Under the pieces are notes generated by a model. The model was not told the DNA's origin, made no database searches, and saw only the letters and a program-made list of their open reading frames with translations. Below, piece after piece: positions 1 to 7,627 of a stretch of 64,000 nt of DNA. Numbering within the stretch: the stretch's first letter is position 1; each line of letters opens with the position of its first letter. Origin of the DNA: Microlunatus speluncae. GTDB lineage: Bacteria > Actinomycetota > Actinomycetes > Propionibacteriales > Propionibacteriaceae. Made by a program: the position numbers and the translations under genes. Location: positions 744,001 through 808,000 of the forward strand of contig NZ_VKCZ01000014.1 of the NCBI RefSeq assembly GCF_009299835.1. Reading direction: 5' to 3'.

Positions 1-300
1 TGGTTCGTCGAGATCGGCGCCGGACAGGTCGGCCGGATCACCACCGACGGCAAGATCACCGAGTTCCCGCTGCCGGACCGGGCCTGTCGGCCGCACGCGA
101 TCACACCCGGCCGGTTCGGCGACTGCTGGTTCACCGAGTGGGGCGCCAACCGGGTCGGCCGGATCACCGTCGAGGGCACGATCACCGAGCACGACCTGCC
201 CCGGCCCGATTCGGAACCGCACGGCATCACCCTCGGCCCCGACGGCGCGGTCTGGACCGCGCTGGAGACCGGCTCCCTCGCCCGCCTCCACCTCGGCTGA
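1..300 (+). CDS. Virginiamycin B lyase-like beta-propeller protein, C-terminal part
   Basis: The frame is open from base 1 and ends at TGA 298-300, so only the last 99 residues are visible. They contain repeated blades of the type VGRITTDGKITEFPLP and CWFTEWGANRVGRIT, followed by PHGITLGPDGAVW. This repeat is typical of the streptogramin B lyase (Vgb) / SMP-30-like six-bladed propeller family. Characterised Vgb enzymes linearise streptogramin B antibiotics, but many relatives have no known substrate. The catalytic region cannot be judged because the N-terminal part lies outside the window. The gene converges on the TetR gene at 326-928. Confidence 0.75.
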   Translation, partial: WFVEIGAGQVGRITTDGKITEFPLPDRACRPHAITPGRFGDCWFTEWGANRVGRITVEGTITEHDLPRPDSEPHGITLGPDGAVWTALETGSLARLHLG

Positions 301-302
301 AC

Positions 303-321
303 CCCGGCCTGTTTCGCCGGG
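303..321. terminator. Possible short bidirectional hairpin between convergent genes
   Basis: CCCGGC at 303-308 and GCCGGG at 316-321 form a six-base-pair stem with a seven-base loop. It sits between the stop of the Vgb-like gene and the end of the convergent TetR gene. There is no clear U-tract, so a terminator role is only suggested. Confidence 0.3.
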
Positions 322-325
322 TCGG

Positions 326-928
326 TCAGTCGCGCAGGACGCTGTCCGCGGCCCGGTACAGGGTGGCCGTCTCGGCGGCGAGCCGGGACTCGGCGCCGGG
401 CAGGGCCCGTTCGAGCGAGAGCCCGTTGATCACCGTCAGCAGGAATCTCGCCCGCTGGGCGTTGTCGCCGACCGCGAGTGACCCCTCGGCACCGAGCACG
501 GCCAACCAGTGCTCCACCCGTTGCTGCGACTCGCGGTCCAGGGCGAGATAGGCCTCCCGGGATTCCGCCGTCGGCTCCGGCGCGATCAACTTCTCGTGGA
601 TCAGACCCCAGGCCCGCCGTGCCTTCTCCGCCGTGCCGAGCGGGGCGAGGATCTGCCGCAGGCAAGCGACCAGCCGATCGCGGGGCGGCAACTCCTGGTC
701 GTGAATGGGATCGCCCGGAAACACCAGGTCGTACAGGCCGGCCAGCACGGCGTCCTGCAGGGCGCGCTGGGTCGGGAAGTGATGCCGCAGCGATCCGGTG
801 CTCACTCCGGCCCGGGTGGCCACCGTCCGCACGCTCAAGCGAGCGGCCGGATCCTCGCCGAGCATCGTCGCTGCGGCGATCAGGATCCGATCCCGCGTGC
901 TCGGTTGCGGGTTCGCTGGTTCAGACAT
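326..928 (-). CDS. TetR family transcriptional regulator
   Basis: This is a 200-residue DNA-binding repressor. The N-terminal helix-turn-helix is clear: STRDRILIAAATMLGE leads into VRTVATRAGVSTGSLRHHFP. The C-terminal part is helical and family-variable, so the ligand cannot be predicted. The start is set at ATG 928 because a strong AGGAGGT lies six bases or less upstream; an in-frame ATG at 970 would lie inside the operator. It is divergent from the membrane-protein gene at 1036, and the shared 107-base spacer holds palindromic sites, so autorepression and control of that neighbour are likely. Confidence 0.9.
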   Translation of the reverse strand: MSEPANPQPSTRDRILIAAATMLGEDPAARLSVRTVATRAGVSTGSLRHHFPTQRALQDAVLAGLYDLVFPGDPIHDQELPPRDRLVACLRQILAPLGTAEKARRAWGLIHEKLIAPEPTAESREAYLALDRESQQRVEHWLAVLGAEGSLAVGDNAQRARFLLTVINGLSLERALPGAESRLAAETATLYRAADSVLRD

Positions 929-964
929 GGGACCTCCTGCCGGCACTCTACTGGCACAGCGTAC

Positions 965-1011
965 TAGCACACTGTGCTAATCTGTCGATTCGGGATCAAC
1001 ACACTGTGCTG
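965..1011. promoter_or_regulatory. Two TetR-type operators in the 929-1035 divergent spacer
   Basis: Bases 965-979 (TAGCACACTGTGCTA) form a perfect 15-base palindrome around a central C. A second copy at 997-1011 has the same core with one mismatch between arms. The 32-base spacing puts the sites about three helical turns apart. Their position between TetR gene 326-928 and gene 1036-1686 suggests this regulator binds here. Confidence 0.65.
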
Positions 1012-1035
1012 GTCAAACTGCGAAGGGCAGGGAAC

Positions 1036-1686
1036 GTGTTCGACGAGTGGCGACATCAGCGGGCGGTAGCGCGGGTGAAGGACGGCACCGGGCGGGAACT
1101 GAAGCGCTTCCGGATCTGGCACCTGCTCGGGCGCTCCTTGCTCTTCCTCCACCTCCCCGGGGCCGGCGGCCGCGAGCAGGAGTACGCGATCGACGTCCGG
1201 CATTGGGGCGAGCAGGAGGACGGCGAGGTCCGGGCCCACCTCTACCTGGACGGACGCCACTTGGCCCAGGCCAAGCTCCCAGCGGCCTTTCCGGTGCCGG
1301 GCGGCCACATCGAGGTCGCGACCAGCTCGTTCGGTCTCCGGCGCTGTCACTACGTCACGACCGACGGCACCGAACGGCAACTCACCCCGCACCCTCGCTC
1401 CCCCGAAGGCCGGCGCGCCCGCCTCGACCGCAATCACCCCACTGCGAGCCGCTGGATCGGCGTCGTCTCGGTGATCATGCTCGTCGTCGGACTCGGCCTC
1501 AACCTGCTGCAGGTGCTGGAGCCGATCTCGCGGATCCCACCGGTCAACGACCTGTTCGGCACCTTCGAATCGCCACTCCAGCTGCCGGTGTGGCTCAACC
1601 TCACCCTGGTGGCCGCCGCCGCGCTGGGCAGTGCCGAACGCGCCCTCCGGCTGCGCTACTCATGGCTCGACAGCGCCGCCAACTGA
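1036..1686 (+). CDS. Hypothetical membrane protein controlled with the neighbouring TetR gene
   Basis: I do not recognise this 216-residue protein. The N-terminal 135 residues are charged and look cytoplasmic. Two hydrophobic stretches follow, near residues 138-158 (WIGVVSVIMLVVGLGLNLLQ) and 178-196 (LPVWLNLTLVAAAALGS). The tail ends RLRYSWLDSAAN. GTG 1036 is chosen because the long open frame upstream of it overlaps the TetR gene and the operators; the ribosome site (AGGGCAGGG) is weak. A diverged copy of the C-terminal end lies at 3109-3174. Control by the divergent TetR is inferred from the two operators. Confidence 0.6.
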   Translation: MFDEWRHQRAVARVKDGTGRELKRFRIWHLLGRSLLFLHLPGAGGREQEYAIDVRHWGEQEDGEVRAHLYLDGRHLAQAKLPAAFPVPGGHIEVATSSFGLRRCHYVTTDGTERQLTPHPRSPEGRRARLDRNHPTASRWIGVVSVIMLVVGLGLNLLQVLEPISRIPPVNDLFGTFESPLQLPVWLNLTLVAAAALGSAERALRLRYSWLDSAAN

Positions 1687-1710
1687 CTCCTCCGATCAGT
1701 GCTCCCGGGG

Positions 1711-3012
1711 TCAGCCGAACCGGCGTTCGAGCCTGCGGCGGCGGGAGACAACGTCGTCGGGCTCGTCGCCGTACACCACCAACTGGGCCGTGCTGCGCCG
1801 GATCGCATTGTCGGTGCGGCCGGTGTCGTGGCCCGCGACGACGAGTACGCCGCCCGCCGCCAGGCTCGGCCGCAGTTCGGCCAGCAGGTCCGCGAGCGGC
1901 CCGGCCACGGTCAGCGTGACCGACTCGGCCGGACGGTCGAGAAGGTCGGGCCGGATCGACTGCAGCGCCAGCAGCGGGACCGACCCACTGGTGATCCGGA
2001 AGTTCAGGTCGAGCACGGCGAGCTGGCCGTCCTCGGTCTCGGCGCAGTCAAGGCTGCACATGCCGCGGTAGCCGAGATCTGCCGCGCGTTGGGTGATCGC
2101 CAGGCACTCGGCGAGCAGCGCCGCCGGCGGCGGGGTGACCAATCCGAACCGACCCCCGGCGTAGACGCCGAGGGAGTCGATCCGCTGCTCGGTGACGGCC
2201 AGTAGGCGTGCCTGAGCGTCCGGTCCGACGTAGAGCTGAAGGCCCCAGTTGCGCTGGATCCGCAGATACTCCTCGAGCACGAACTCGGACAGCAGCTCGG
2301 TGAAGGCCGGCAGGATGATCGGCACGCCGGCCCGGTGCAGGTAGACATCCAGCCTGCCGCCGTGCGCGTCGTCGGTGGCCGCCTTGAGGACCCAGGACTC
2401 GGCTTCCGGTGCCGCCGCCAGCAGCTCCGCCCGCGACACGACCCGGCGCCGCGCCTGGAAGACCGGGTCGACCAGGCTGCCGATGCTGGCCTTGTTGTTC
2501 AGGTAGCCGACCAGTTCGGCGCTCTTGACCCCGCCGACGTCGACGTACGGCATCGCCGGCTGCGGATACTCCATCGAGATCGACAGGCCGTCGGCCAGCG
2601 CCTCGGCCACGCGGGACTCGAACTCCGCCTCGCTGCGGAACTCGCGAAGATCGGTGCCGACCGGCAGGCCGACATCGCGCAGCACGGCCAGCAGCGCCGG
2701 GTCGGTGCCGCCGGCACTGCAGATCAGCGGGGTGTCCGCCGCCACGCCGAGCGGCCTGGCGGAGACGACGTCCCGACTGTTCCGCTGGCCCGCCGAGGCG
2801 GTGACCTCCAGTGGCGGTCGGGCGCAGACGGCGACGCCCGGGCCGTAGATGTCGCTGAGCGTACGAGGGGCGCCGACCGACGGCGAAAATGAGACGGCAA
2901 GAGTAATGGAGAACCTCCCGGAGGGTGCGCGGTGCCCGCGTCCGGCGGAAGGCAGGACGGGGCGAGAGTTGATCAGTGCTGAGCAAAGAAGCGGGCCCGT
3001 GACGGACGGCAT
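1711..3012 (-). CDS. ATP-grasp family protein
   Basis: The protein has up to 433 residues. Its C-terminal half resembles ATP-grasp enzymes: a lysine strand (SWVLKAATDDAHGGRLDVYL), then SLDCAETEDGQLAVLDLNFR, which corresponds to the family's acidic metal-binding strand and the asparagine-arginine that contact ATP. Relatives ligate a carboxylate to an amine or thiol, but no substrate is evident here. The start is unsettled. ATG 3012 has no ribosome site, whereas a GGGAGG lies six bases upstream of an in-frame ATT at 2907 that would give a 398-residue protein beginning (I)TLAVSFSPSVGAPRTLSDIY. No partner gene is adjacent. Confidence 0.65.
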   Translation of the reverse strand: MPSVTGPLLCSALINSRPVLPSAGRGHRAPSGRFSITLAVSFSPSVGAPRTLSDIYGPGVAVCARPPLEVTASAGQRNSRDVVSARPLGVAADTPLICSAGGTDPALLAVLRDVGLPVGTDLREFRSEAEFESRVAEALADGLSISMEYPQPAMPYVDVGGVKSAELVGYLNNKASIGSLVDPVFQARRRVVSRAELLAAAPEAESWVLKAATDDAHGGRLDVYLHRAGVPIILPAFTELLSEFVLEEYLRIQRNWGLQLYVGPDAQARLLAVTEQRIDSLGVYAGGRFGLVTPPPAALLAECLAITQRAADLGYRGMCSLDCAETEDGQLAVLDLNFRITSGSVPLLALQSIRPDLLDRPAESVTLTVAGPLADLLAELRPSLAAGGVLVVAGHDTGRTDNAIRRSTAQLVVYGDEPDDVVSRRRRLERRFG

Positions 3013-3108
3013 CTGTTGCTGGGTCCGTTCGGTGCTCGCGAGCCGGACACGATGACAGCCGTGGGCAGACGGCCCGGATTCGGGCTGTATGGCCCGATCA
3101 TCTCACGG

Positions 3109-3174
3109 CGGCTCAAATCCTCGGCGATCGCTCGGCGCCTGCACTACTCCTGGCTCGACAGCGCCGGCAACTGA
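3109..3174 (+). pseudogene. Fragment matching the C-terminal end of the 1036-1686 gene
   Basis: The frame reads RRLHYSWLDSAGN before TGA 3172-3174. This nearly repeats the end of the protein at 1036-1686 (LRLRYSWLDSAAN), and DNA similarity continues a few bases past the stop. No start codon or upstream homology is visible, so it is a remnant of a duplicated gene, not a functional one. Confidence 0.55.
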
Positions 3175-3202
3175 TTCCGGTCGGATCGCGCCTTGATGAT
3201 CA

Positions 3203-3466
3203 TCAGCGCCCGTAGTGATACCGGCAGGATGCGATCCGGACCTCGGTGTCATCGACGAGTCGATAGACCAACCGATGCTTGTCAGTGATCCGGCGTAACC
3301 AATATCCGGCGAAGTCATGGCGCAGTGGCTCAGGCTTGCCGATGCCCTCGTTGCCGTTTCGGAGAACGTCCTGGATGAGCAGATTGATTCGCTTCAAGGT
3401 CTTCCGGTCCTGCGTTTGCCACCACAGGTAGTCATCCCAGGCGCTGAGATCCCAGACCAGACGCAT
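3203..3466 (-). CDS. yoeB: YoeB-type toxin (RelE superfamily mRNA interferase)
   Basis: This 87-residue protein has the full YoeB pattern: MRLVWDLSAWDDYLWWQTQD at the start, then KRINLLIQDVLRN, GIGKPEPLRHDFAGYWLRRI, DKHRLVYRL and a terminal CRYHYGR. YoeB enzymes cut ribosome-bound mRNA; the conserved Arg and the C-terminal His-Tyr are the family's catalytic residues and both are present. The length is normal. The gene starts three bases after the antitoxin stop, as expected for a co-translated toxin-antitoxin pair. Confidence 0.93.
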   Translation of the reverse strand: MRLVWDLSAWDDYLWWQTQDRKTLKRINLLIQDVLRNGNEGIGKPEPLRHDFAGYWLRRITDKHRLVYRLVDDTEVRIASCRYHYGR

Positions 3467-3469
3467 GGG

Positions 3470-3727
3470 TCAATCCGTGTCGATCAGGTCGCGCACTTCC
3501 CCGCTCCCGGACTCGAGCCGCTCCATGGCGTCGAGCAGCCGGCGAGCGTTCGCGGGGGAACGCATCAGATAGGCCGTCTCCCGCAACGACTCGTAGTCGG
3601 CCAGGGAGACGATCACCACTGGCTCATGACCGGACCGAGTCACGATCACTTCTTCTCGGTCGTCGACCACGGAGTCCAAAACCTCGGCGTAGCGAGCGCG
3701 TGACTCGGTATAGCTCATGGTCCTCAT
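3470..3727 (-). CDS. yefM: YefM-type antitoxin (Phd/YefM family)
   Basis: This 85-residue protein begins MRTMSYTESRARYAEVLDSV and continues with EEVIVTRSGHEPVVIVSLAD, the typical YefM DNA-binding N-terminal fold. The C-terminal part would wrap and neutralise YoeB. ATG 3727 is preferred because GAGAGGG lies five bases upstream; the nearby ATG 3718 is an alternative. The gene precedes the toxin in the same operon, and an inverted repeat directly upstream is the likely autoregulatory operator. Confidence 0.93.
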   Translation of the reverse strand: MRTMSYTESRARYAEVLDSVVDDREEVIVTRSGHEPVVIVSLADYESLRETAYLMRSPANARRLLDAMERLESGSGEVRDLIDTD

Positions 3728-3744
3728 GGCGACCCTCTCGATGT

Positions 3745-3764
3745 ACGTACAGAAAACTGTACGT
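3745..3764. promoter_or_regulatory. YefM-YoeB operator
   Basis: ACGTACAG (3745-3752) and CTGTACGT (3757-3764) are perfect inverted arms around AAAA. The arms carry a TGTAC core like that described for YefM operators. The site lies 18 bases upstream of the antitoxin start, where the promoter should be. Confidence 0.75.
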
Positions 3765-3903
3765 CCCCGACGGGCCGATCTCAACGCTCTGCGCCGGCTT
3801 CGCTCGTGAGGGGTCAGGGGGTGACTGTGCGGGTCCGATGGATGACGGTGACCTCCCGGTCCGGCCAGGCGGCCAGCGCCCACTGGCCCATCGGATCGGA
3901 CAT

Positions 3904-4602
3904 CTAGCCGGCCGGCTTGTGGTCGGTGCCGGCACGGGCTTGGGCGAGCAGGCCGTCGACGAAGGCTTCCAGGCCCGGCCGGAAGGTGTCGCGGTTCTCG
4001 ATCTCGATCCAGTCGTTCCCGATGGCGGCGAGGTTGGGCAGCTTCGCCATGTCGGCGCCGTGGAAGAAGGTGCCGTCGGGGTAGGTGCTGAGGTCGACGC
4101 CGCCGGGTGAGTGGGCGCGGACCAGGATCTCGCCGACCGTGTAGAACCAGATGCTGCGGAAGAGGTAGACGGCCTGATCCAGGGTGCAGCCGGCGTCGAT
4201 GGCACCGGCGACGATCGCCTCCGAGGTCCAGGCGGCCGACTCGTCCAGCCGGCCGAGGTAGCCGTCGTTGGTGATCACCTCGACCGCCCAGGGCCAGGCG
4301 GCCAGCAGGTCGTGGCCGGCGACGGCAGCGACGACGATCCGGTCCCGCGGGTCACTTGGCAATTCCGGTCGCGGCGTCCGCGCGGCGAGTTCGTTGAGCA
4401 GGTGCACCAGCAGGTCGTCCTTGTCCCGGACGTGGTGATAGAGCGTGGTGGCGCCGATGCCGAGCTCGGCGGCCAGGCCGCGGATGGTCAGCCGCTCCCA
4501 GCCGTCCCGGTCGATCAGCGTCCGGGCCGCGGCCAGGATCGCCGGCAACGAGGTCGCCGGCGGCCGGCCGGCTCGGCGGTGGGGGCTGGTCGGGGTGGCC
4601 AC
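3904..4602 (-). CDS. TetR family regulator, probable repressor of the adjacent efflux pump
   Basis: This is a 232-residue TetR protein. The helix-turn-helix is evident in ILAAARTLIDRDGWERLTIR and LGIGATTLYHHVRDKDDLL. The C-terminal half has the length and aromatic-rich character of TetR_C-type ligand pockets. GTG 4602 (VATPTSP) is chosen over ATG 4644 because the extra residues are Arg/His-rich and unlike a TetR N-terminus, but neither start has a good ribosome site. The gene is divergent from the DHA2 transporter at 4707, and a GGAACATGTTCC palindrome overlaps the transporter start, so drug-responsive repression is the simplest reading. Confidence 0.85.
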   Translation of the reverse strand: MATPTSPHRRAGRPPATSLPAILAAARTLIDRDGWERLTIRGLAAELGIGATTLYHHVRDKDDLLVHLLNELAARTPRPELPSDPRDRIVVAAVAGHDLLAAWPWAVEVITNDGYLGRLDESAAWTSEAIVAGAIDAGCTLDQAVYLFRSIWFYTVGEILVRAHSPGGVDLSTYPDGTFFHGADMAKLPNLAAIGNDWIEIENRDTFRPGLEAFVDGLLAQARAGTDHKPAG

Positions 4603-4694
4603 GGGTCCATCATGCCGTCTCCGGTCCCGACACCCGGACGGCAATCAGGGTCGGCTCAGGTGCCTTCCGGACTCCCCGATCGACCGGCCCGGTC

Positions 4695-4716
4695 TAATTT
4701 AGGAACATGTTCCGAA
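4695..4716 (+). promoter_or_regulatory. -10 element and TetR-type operator over the efflux-gene start
   Basis: TAATTT at 4695-4700 is followed by exactly six bases and then ATG 4707, the layout of a leaderless transcript. A perfect palindrome GGAACATGTTCC occupies 4702-4713, and the symmetry extends three more bases on each side with one mismatch. The operator therefore contains the start codon, so a bound repressor would block the transcription start itself. Confidence 0.65.
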
Positions 4717-6173
4717 ATAACTCTCGAGCCGGCATCACACTGGCTGCCGTGGCCGTCGTGCAGTTCATGGTGTCGCTCGACCTGTCGGTGGTCAACGTCG
4801 GTCTCCCCCAGATCGCCGCGGGGCTCGGCTTCGTCGGCGCCGACCTGACCTGGGTGATCCACGCGTACGCCCTCGCCTTCGGTGGGCTGCTGCTGCTCGG
4901 CGGGAAGGCGGCCGACCTGCTCGGCCGCAAACGGCTGCTGATCTTCGGCCTGGCCGTGTTCGGCCTGGCCTCCCTGGCCGGCGGCTTCGCCCTGCAGGCG
5001 GGCCAGTTGATCGCGGCCCGAGCGGTGCAGGGACTGGGCGCCGCGGCCCTCGCTCCGGCCGCCCTGTCGCTGCTGACCTCGACCTTCCCCAGCGGCCGGC
5101 CGCGGGTCCGCGCGTTCGGCGTCTGGAGTGCCGTCAACGCCGCCGGTGGTGCGCTCGGGGTGCTGATCGGCGGGCTGCTGACCGAGTACGCCGGCTGGCG
5201 TTGGGTGATGTTCGTCAATGTGCCGATGGCCCTGGTCGCCCTGGCGTTGGTCGGGGTCGGGATCGCCCGCACCGAGACCGCCGCCGGCCCGCGGAGCCGG
5301 CCCGACGTGCTGGGTGCGGTGCTCGGCACCGCGGGGATGACCACCCTGGTGTTCGGTGTGGTCCGCACCGACCAGGTCGGCTGGGCCTCCCCGGTCACGG
5401 CGATCACGCTGACGGTCGCGGTCGCGCTGTTGGTGGCGTTCGTGCTGGTCGAGCGCCGGTTGGAACGTGATCCCGCCGGGCCCGACCCGCTGATCCGGCT
5501 GGGCCTGTTCCGCAATCGCTCGGTCGCCGGGGCGAACACGTACAACCTGCTGCTCGGGGCCGCGATGGCATCGGCCTTCTACTTCGTCTCGCTCTACCTG
5601 CAGCGGGTGCTGCACTACGGGCCGGCGCAGTCCGGACTCGCCCTGCTGCCGTTCGCGATCGGCGTGATCATCGGCTCGGCGATCGCGGTCAAACTCGGCT
5701 ACCGGATCGCGCCGCGGACGCTGATGATCGGCGGCGGACTGCTGACCGCGGTCGGGTTCGCCTGGTTCGGCCTGATCAGCGCCGAGGGCTCGTTCCTCGG
5801 GGACGTGCTCGGCCCGTCGCTGGCGGTCAGCATCGGCTTCGGCCTGTGCCTGGCTCCGATGGTCTCGACGGCCACGGCCGGTGTCGCCGCCGCGGAAACC
5901 GGTACGGCCTCCGGACTGCTGAACAGTTCGCGCCAACTCGGGGCCGCGCTGGGCCTGGCCGTCCTCGGCACCGCGGCGCAGCGGCGGACCGGGGACCTGA
6001 TCGACCCGGCCGCCCTGAGCAGCGGGTACGCCCTCGGCCTGACCCTGGCCGCGGTGCTGCTCGCCGGATCGGTCCTGATCGCGCTGATCGTGCTGCCCCG
6101 CCGCCGGGCCGAACCGGACGCCGTCGAGCCGGCCGCCGCGACGACGGTAACGCCGGACCCCACCCGTCCTTGA
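4707..6173 (+). CDS. DHA2 family MFS multidrug efflux transporter (14 TMS)
   Basis: The 488-residue protein is rich in membrane segments consistent with 14 helices. It has the family signatures DLSVVNVGLPQIA in helix 1, GKAADLLGRKRLL in loop 2-3 (motif A), and LIAARAVQGLGAAALAPAAL plus a helix-5 GALGVLIGGLLTEYAGWRW region (motif C). These proton-driven transporters export drugs and dyes. The start is ATG 4707, which appears leaderless. The divergent TetR gene and the operator over the start indicate substrate-induced expression. The next gene, 44 bases downstream, encodes a small membrane protein and may be co-transcribed. Confidence 0.92.
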   Translation: MFRNNSRAGITLAAVAVVQFMVSLDLSVVNVGLPQIAAGLGFVGADLTWVIHAYALAFGGLLLLGGKAADLLGRKRLLIFGLAVFGLASLAGGFALQAGQLIAARAVQGLGAAALAPAALSLLTSTFPSGRPRVRAFGVWSAVNAAGGALGVLIGGLLTEYAGWRWVMFVNVPMALVALALVGVGIARTETAAGPRSRPDVLGAVLGTAGMTTLVFGVVRTDQVGWASPVTAITLTVAVALLVAFVLVERRLERDPAGPDPLIRLGLFRNRSVAGANTYNLLLGAAMASAFYFVSLYLQRVLHYGPAQSGLALLPFAIGVIIGSAIAVKLGYRIAPRTLMIGGGLLTAVGFAWFGLISAEGSFLGDVLGPSLAVSIGFGLCLAPMVSTATAGVAAAETGTASGLLNSSRQLGAALGLAVLGTAAQRRTGDLIDPAALSSGYALGLTLAAVLLAGSVLIALIVLPRRRAEPDAVEPAAATTVTPDPTRP

Positions 6174-6216
6174 TCATCCGAAATCCCGGAATCCCAACCT
6201 CGGAAGGAAACTCTCC

Positions 6217-6681
6217 ATGTCCACCACCACCTCCCGGCGCGCGCCGCTGGCCACCCTGTTCGCCGGTCTCGGCCTGACCCTGGTCGCCCTGATCGTGCTC
6301 TATGTCGATCATCTCGCCGGCAACGAGCTCCGGAGCCACCTCCGGTCCGGCTACCCCGCCCTGGCGCCGGCGGACATCGACGCGGCCGCCTCGGTTTATC
6401 TGGTCTACCTCTCCGTCCTCGGCGTGCTCGGCGTCCTGTTCTGGTCGGTCACGACCTGGGCGGTCGCGACCGGCAAGGGCTGGGCCCGGTGGCTGGCGAC
6501 CGTGATCTTCCTGCTCGCCGGCGCGGTGTCCCTGACCAACCTCATGATCACCGACACGTCCGGCGACACCGGGCTGCCGCCGTTGCTGGGCTGGCTCGGC
6601 GTGCTGCCGTGCGTGGCCGGGCTGGCGATCGTCGTCCAGTTGTGGCGCGCCCCACGCCCGGTGCGAGCGGGCCGGCCATGA
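6217..6681 (+). CDS. Small four-helix membrane protein
   Basis: This 154-residue protein has four predicted membrane helices, near residues 12-30, 60-82, 90-112 and 122-142, for example LFAGLGLTLVALIVLYVDHL and VYLSVLGVLGVLFWSVTTWA. I do not assign a family. AAGGAAA is correctly spaced before ATG 6217. It follows the DHA2 transporter by 43 bases on the same strand, so it is probably in the same transcript, but nothing shows that it takes part in efflux. Confidence 0.7.
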   Translation: MSTTTSRRAPLATLFAGLGLTLVALIVLYVDHLAGNELRSHLRSGYPALAPADIDAAASVYLVYLSVLGVLGVLFWSVTTWAVATGKGWARWLATVIFLLAGAVSLTNLMITDTSGDTGLPPLLGWLGVLPCVAGLAIVVQLWRAPRPVRAGRP

Positions 6682-6741
6682 CGAGGGCCGGGTGGTTCTG
6701 GTGGCTCACCGGGACCTGAACCGGGCTGGAAGAATCGGCGG

Positions 6742-7620
6742 ATGGAACTACCCGATCAGGTGACCGAGACCTTCGTCGACATCGCCGGCGGCCCGGCCCG
6801 GGTGCTCCGCGCCGGGCGGCCGGACCGGCCGGTGCTGCTGTTGATCCACGGCGGCGGCACCGACAACGCGGCGATCTCCTGGGGCGGGATCCTCGGTCCG
6901 CTGGCGGAGGCGTGGCAGCCGGTCGCGATCGATCTCCCGGGGTTCGGCGGCACCGCGCTCGAGCCGGTCGGCGGGCCGGTCGAGCTGGCCCGGTTCGTGA
7001 TCATGGTGCTGGATCGGCTGGGGATCGATCGAGTGATCGTCTTCGGGGTGTCGATGGGCGGCGACGTCGCGCTGAATCTCGCTCTGCTGGCGCCGGACCG
7101 GGTGGCCGGACTGGTGCTGATCGCGCCGGGCGGTCTGGTGCCGATCTTCCGCAGCCGGCCGCTGCACCTGATCGCCTGGCTCGGCACCCGGCTGCCCGAT
7201 CCGGTGCTGCTCCCACTGGCCCGGATCGCCGGCCGCTTCACCGAGCAGGCCCTGCGGGCGATCGTCCGGCATCCCGAGCGGCTGCCCGCGGCGGTGGTCG
7301 AGGAGTTCACCCGGGAGGCCCGGCGCCCCGGCGGCGGCATCGCGTACGGACGCTACAACCAGGCCACCTTCGCCCGAAACCGCATGATCAACAACCTGCT
7401 GCCGGTGGTCTCCACCATCACGGCTCCGACGCTGATCGTGCACGGCGCCGACGACCCGATCGTCGACCCGCGGGGCTCGCAGCAGGCCGCGGCCCTGATG
7501 CCGCACGCTCGGTTGATCATGATCGACGACTGCGGTCACTGGGTCCAGGTGGAGGAACCGGAACGGTTCCTGGCCGCCGCCCTCCCCTGGCTCGAAACAC
7601 TGCCCGAGCCGCCCCTGTGA
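6742..7620 (+). CDS. Alpha/beta hydrolase
   Basis: This 292-residue alpha/beta-hydrolase-fold enzyme has the oxyanion-hole strand LLLIHGGGTD near residues 33-42, the nucleophile elbow GVSMGGD near residue 109, the acid in HGADDPIVDP near 234-243, and the catalytic histidine in DDCGHWVQVEEPERF near 260. All three catalytic residues are present. The cap between about 130 and 220 is Arg-rich and gives no substrate hint; relatives include esterases, C-C hydrolases and haloperoxidase-like proteins. It converges on the TetR gene ending at 7628. Confidence 0.88.
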   Translation: MELPDQVTETFVDIAGGPARVLRAGRPDRPVLLLIHGGGTDNAAISWGGILGPLAEAWQPVAIDLPGFGGTALEPVGGPVELARFVIMVLDRLGIDRVIVFGVSMGGDVALNLALLAPDRVAGLVLIAPGGLVPIFRSRPLHLIAWLGTRLPDPVLLPLARIAGRFTEQALRAIVRHPERLPAAVVEEFTREARRPGGGIAYGRYNQATFARNRMINNLLPVVSTITAPTLIVHGADDPIVDPRGSQQAAALMPHARLIMIDDCGHWVQVEEPERFLAAALPWLETLPEPPL

Positions 7621-7627
7621 CCTGCGC

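Noticed and set aside
3194-3205. TGATGATCATCA palindrome at the end of the yoeB gene
   Set aside because: It has no U-tract or promoter context and belongs to a family of TGATCA-rich strings common throughout the window.
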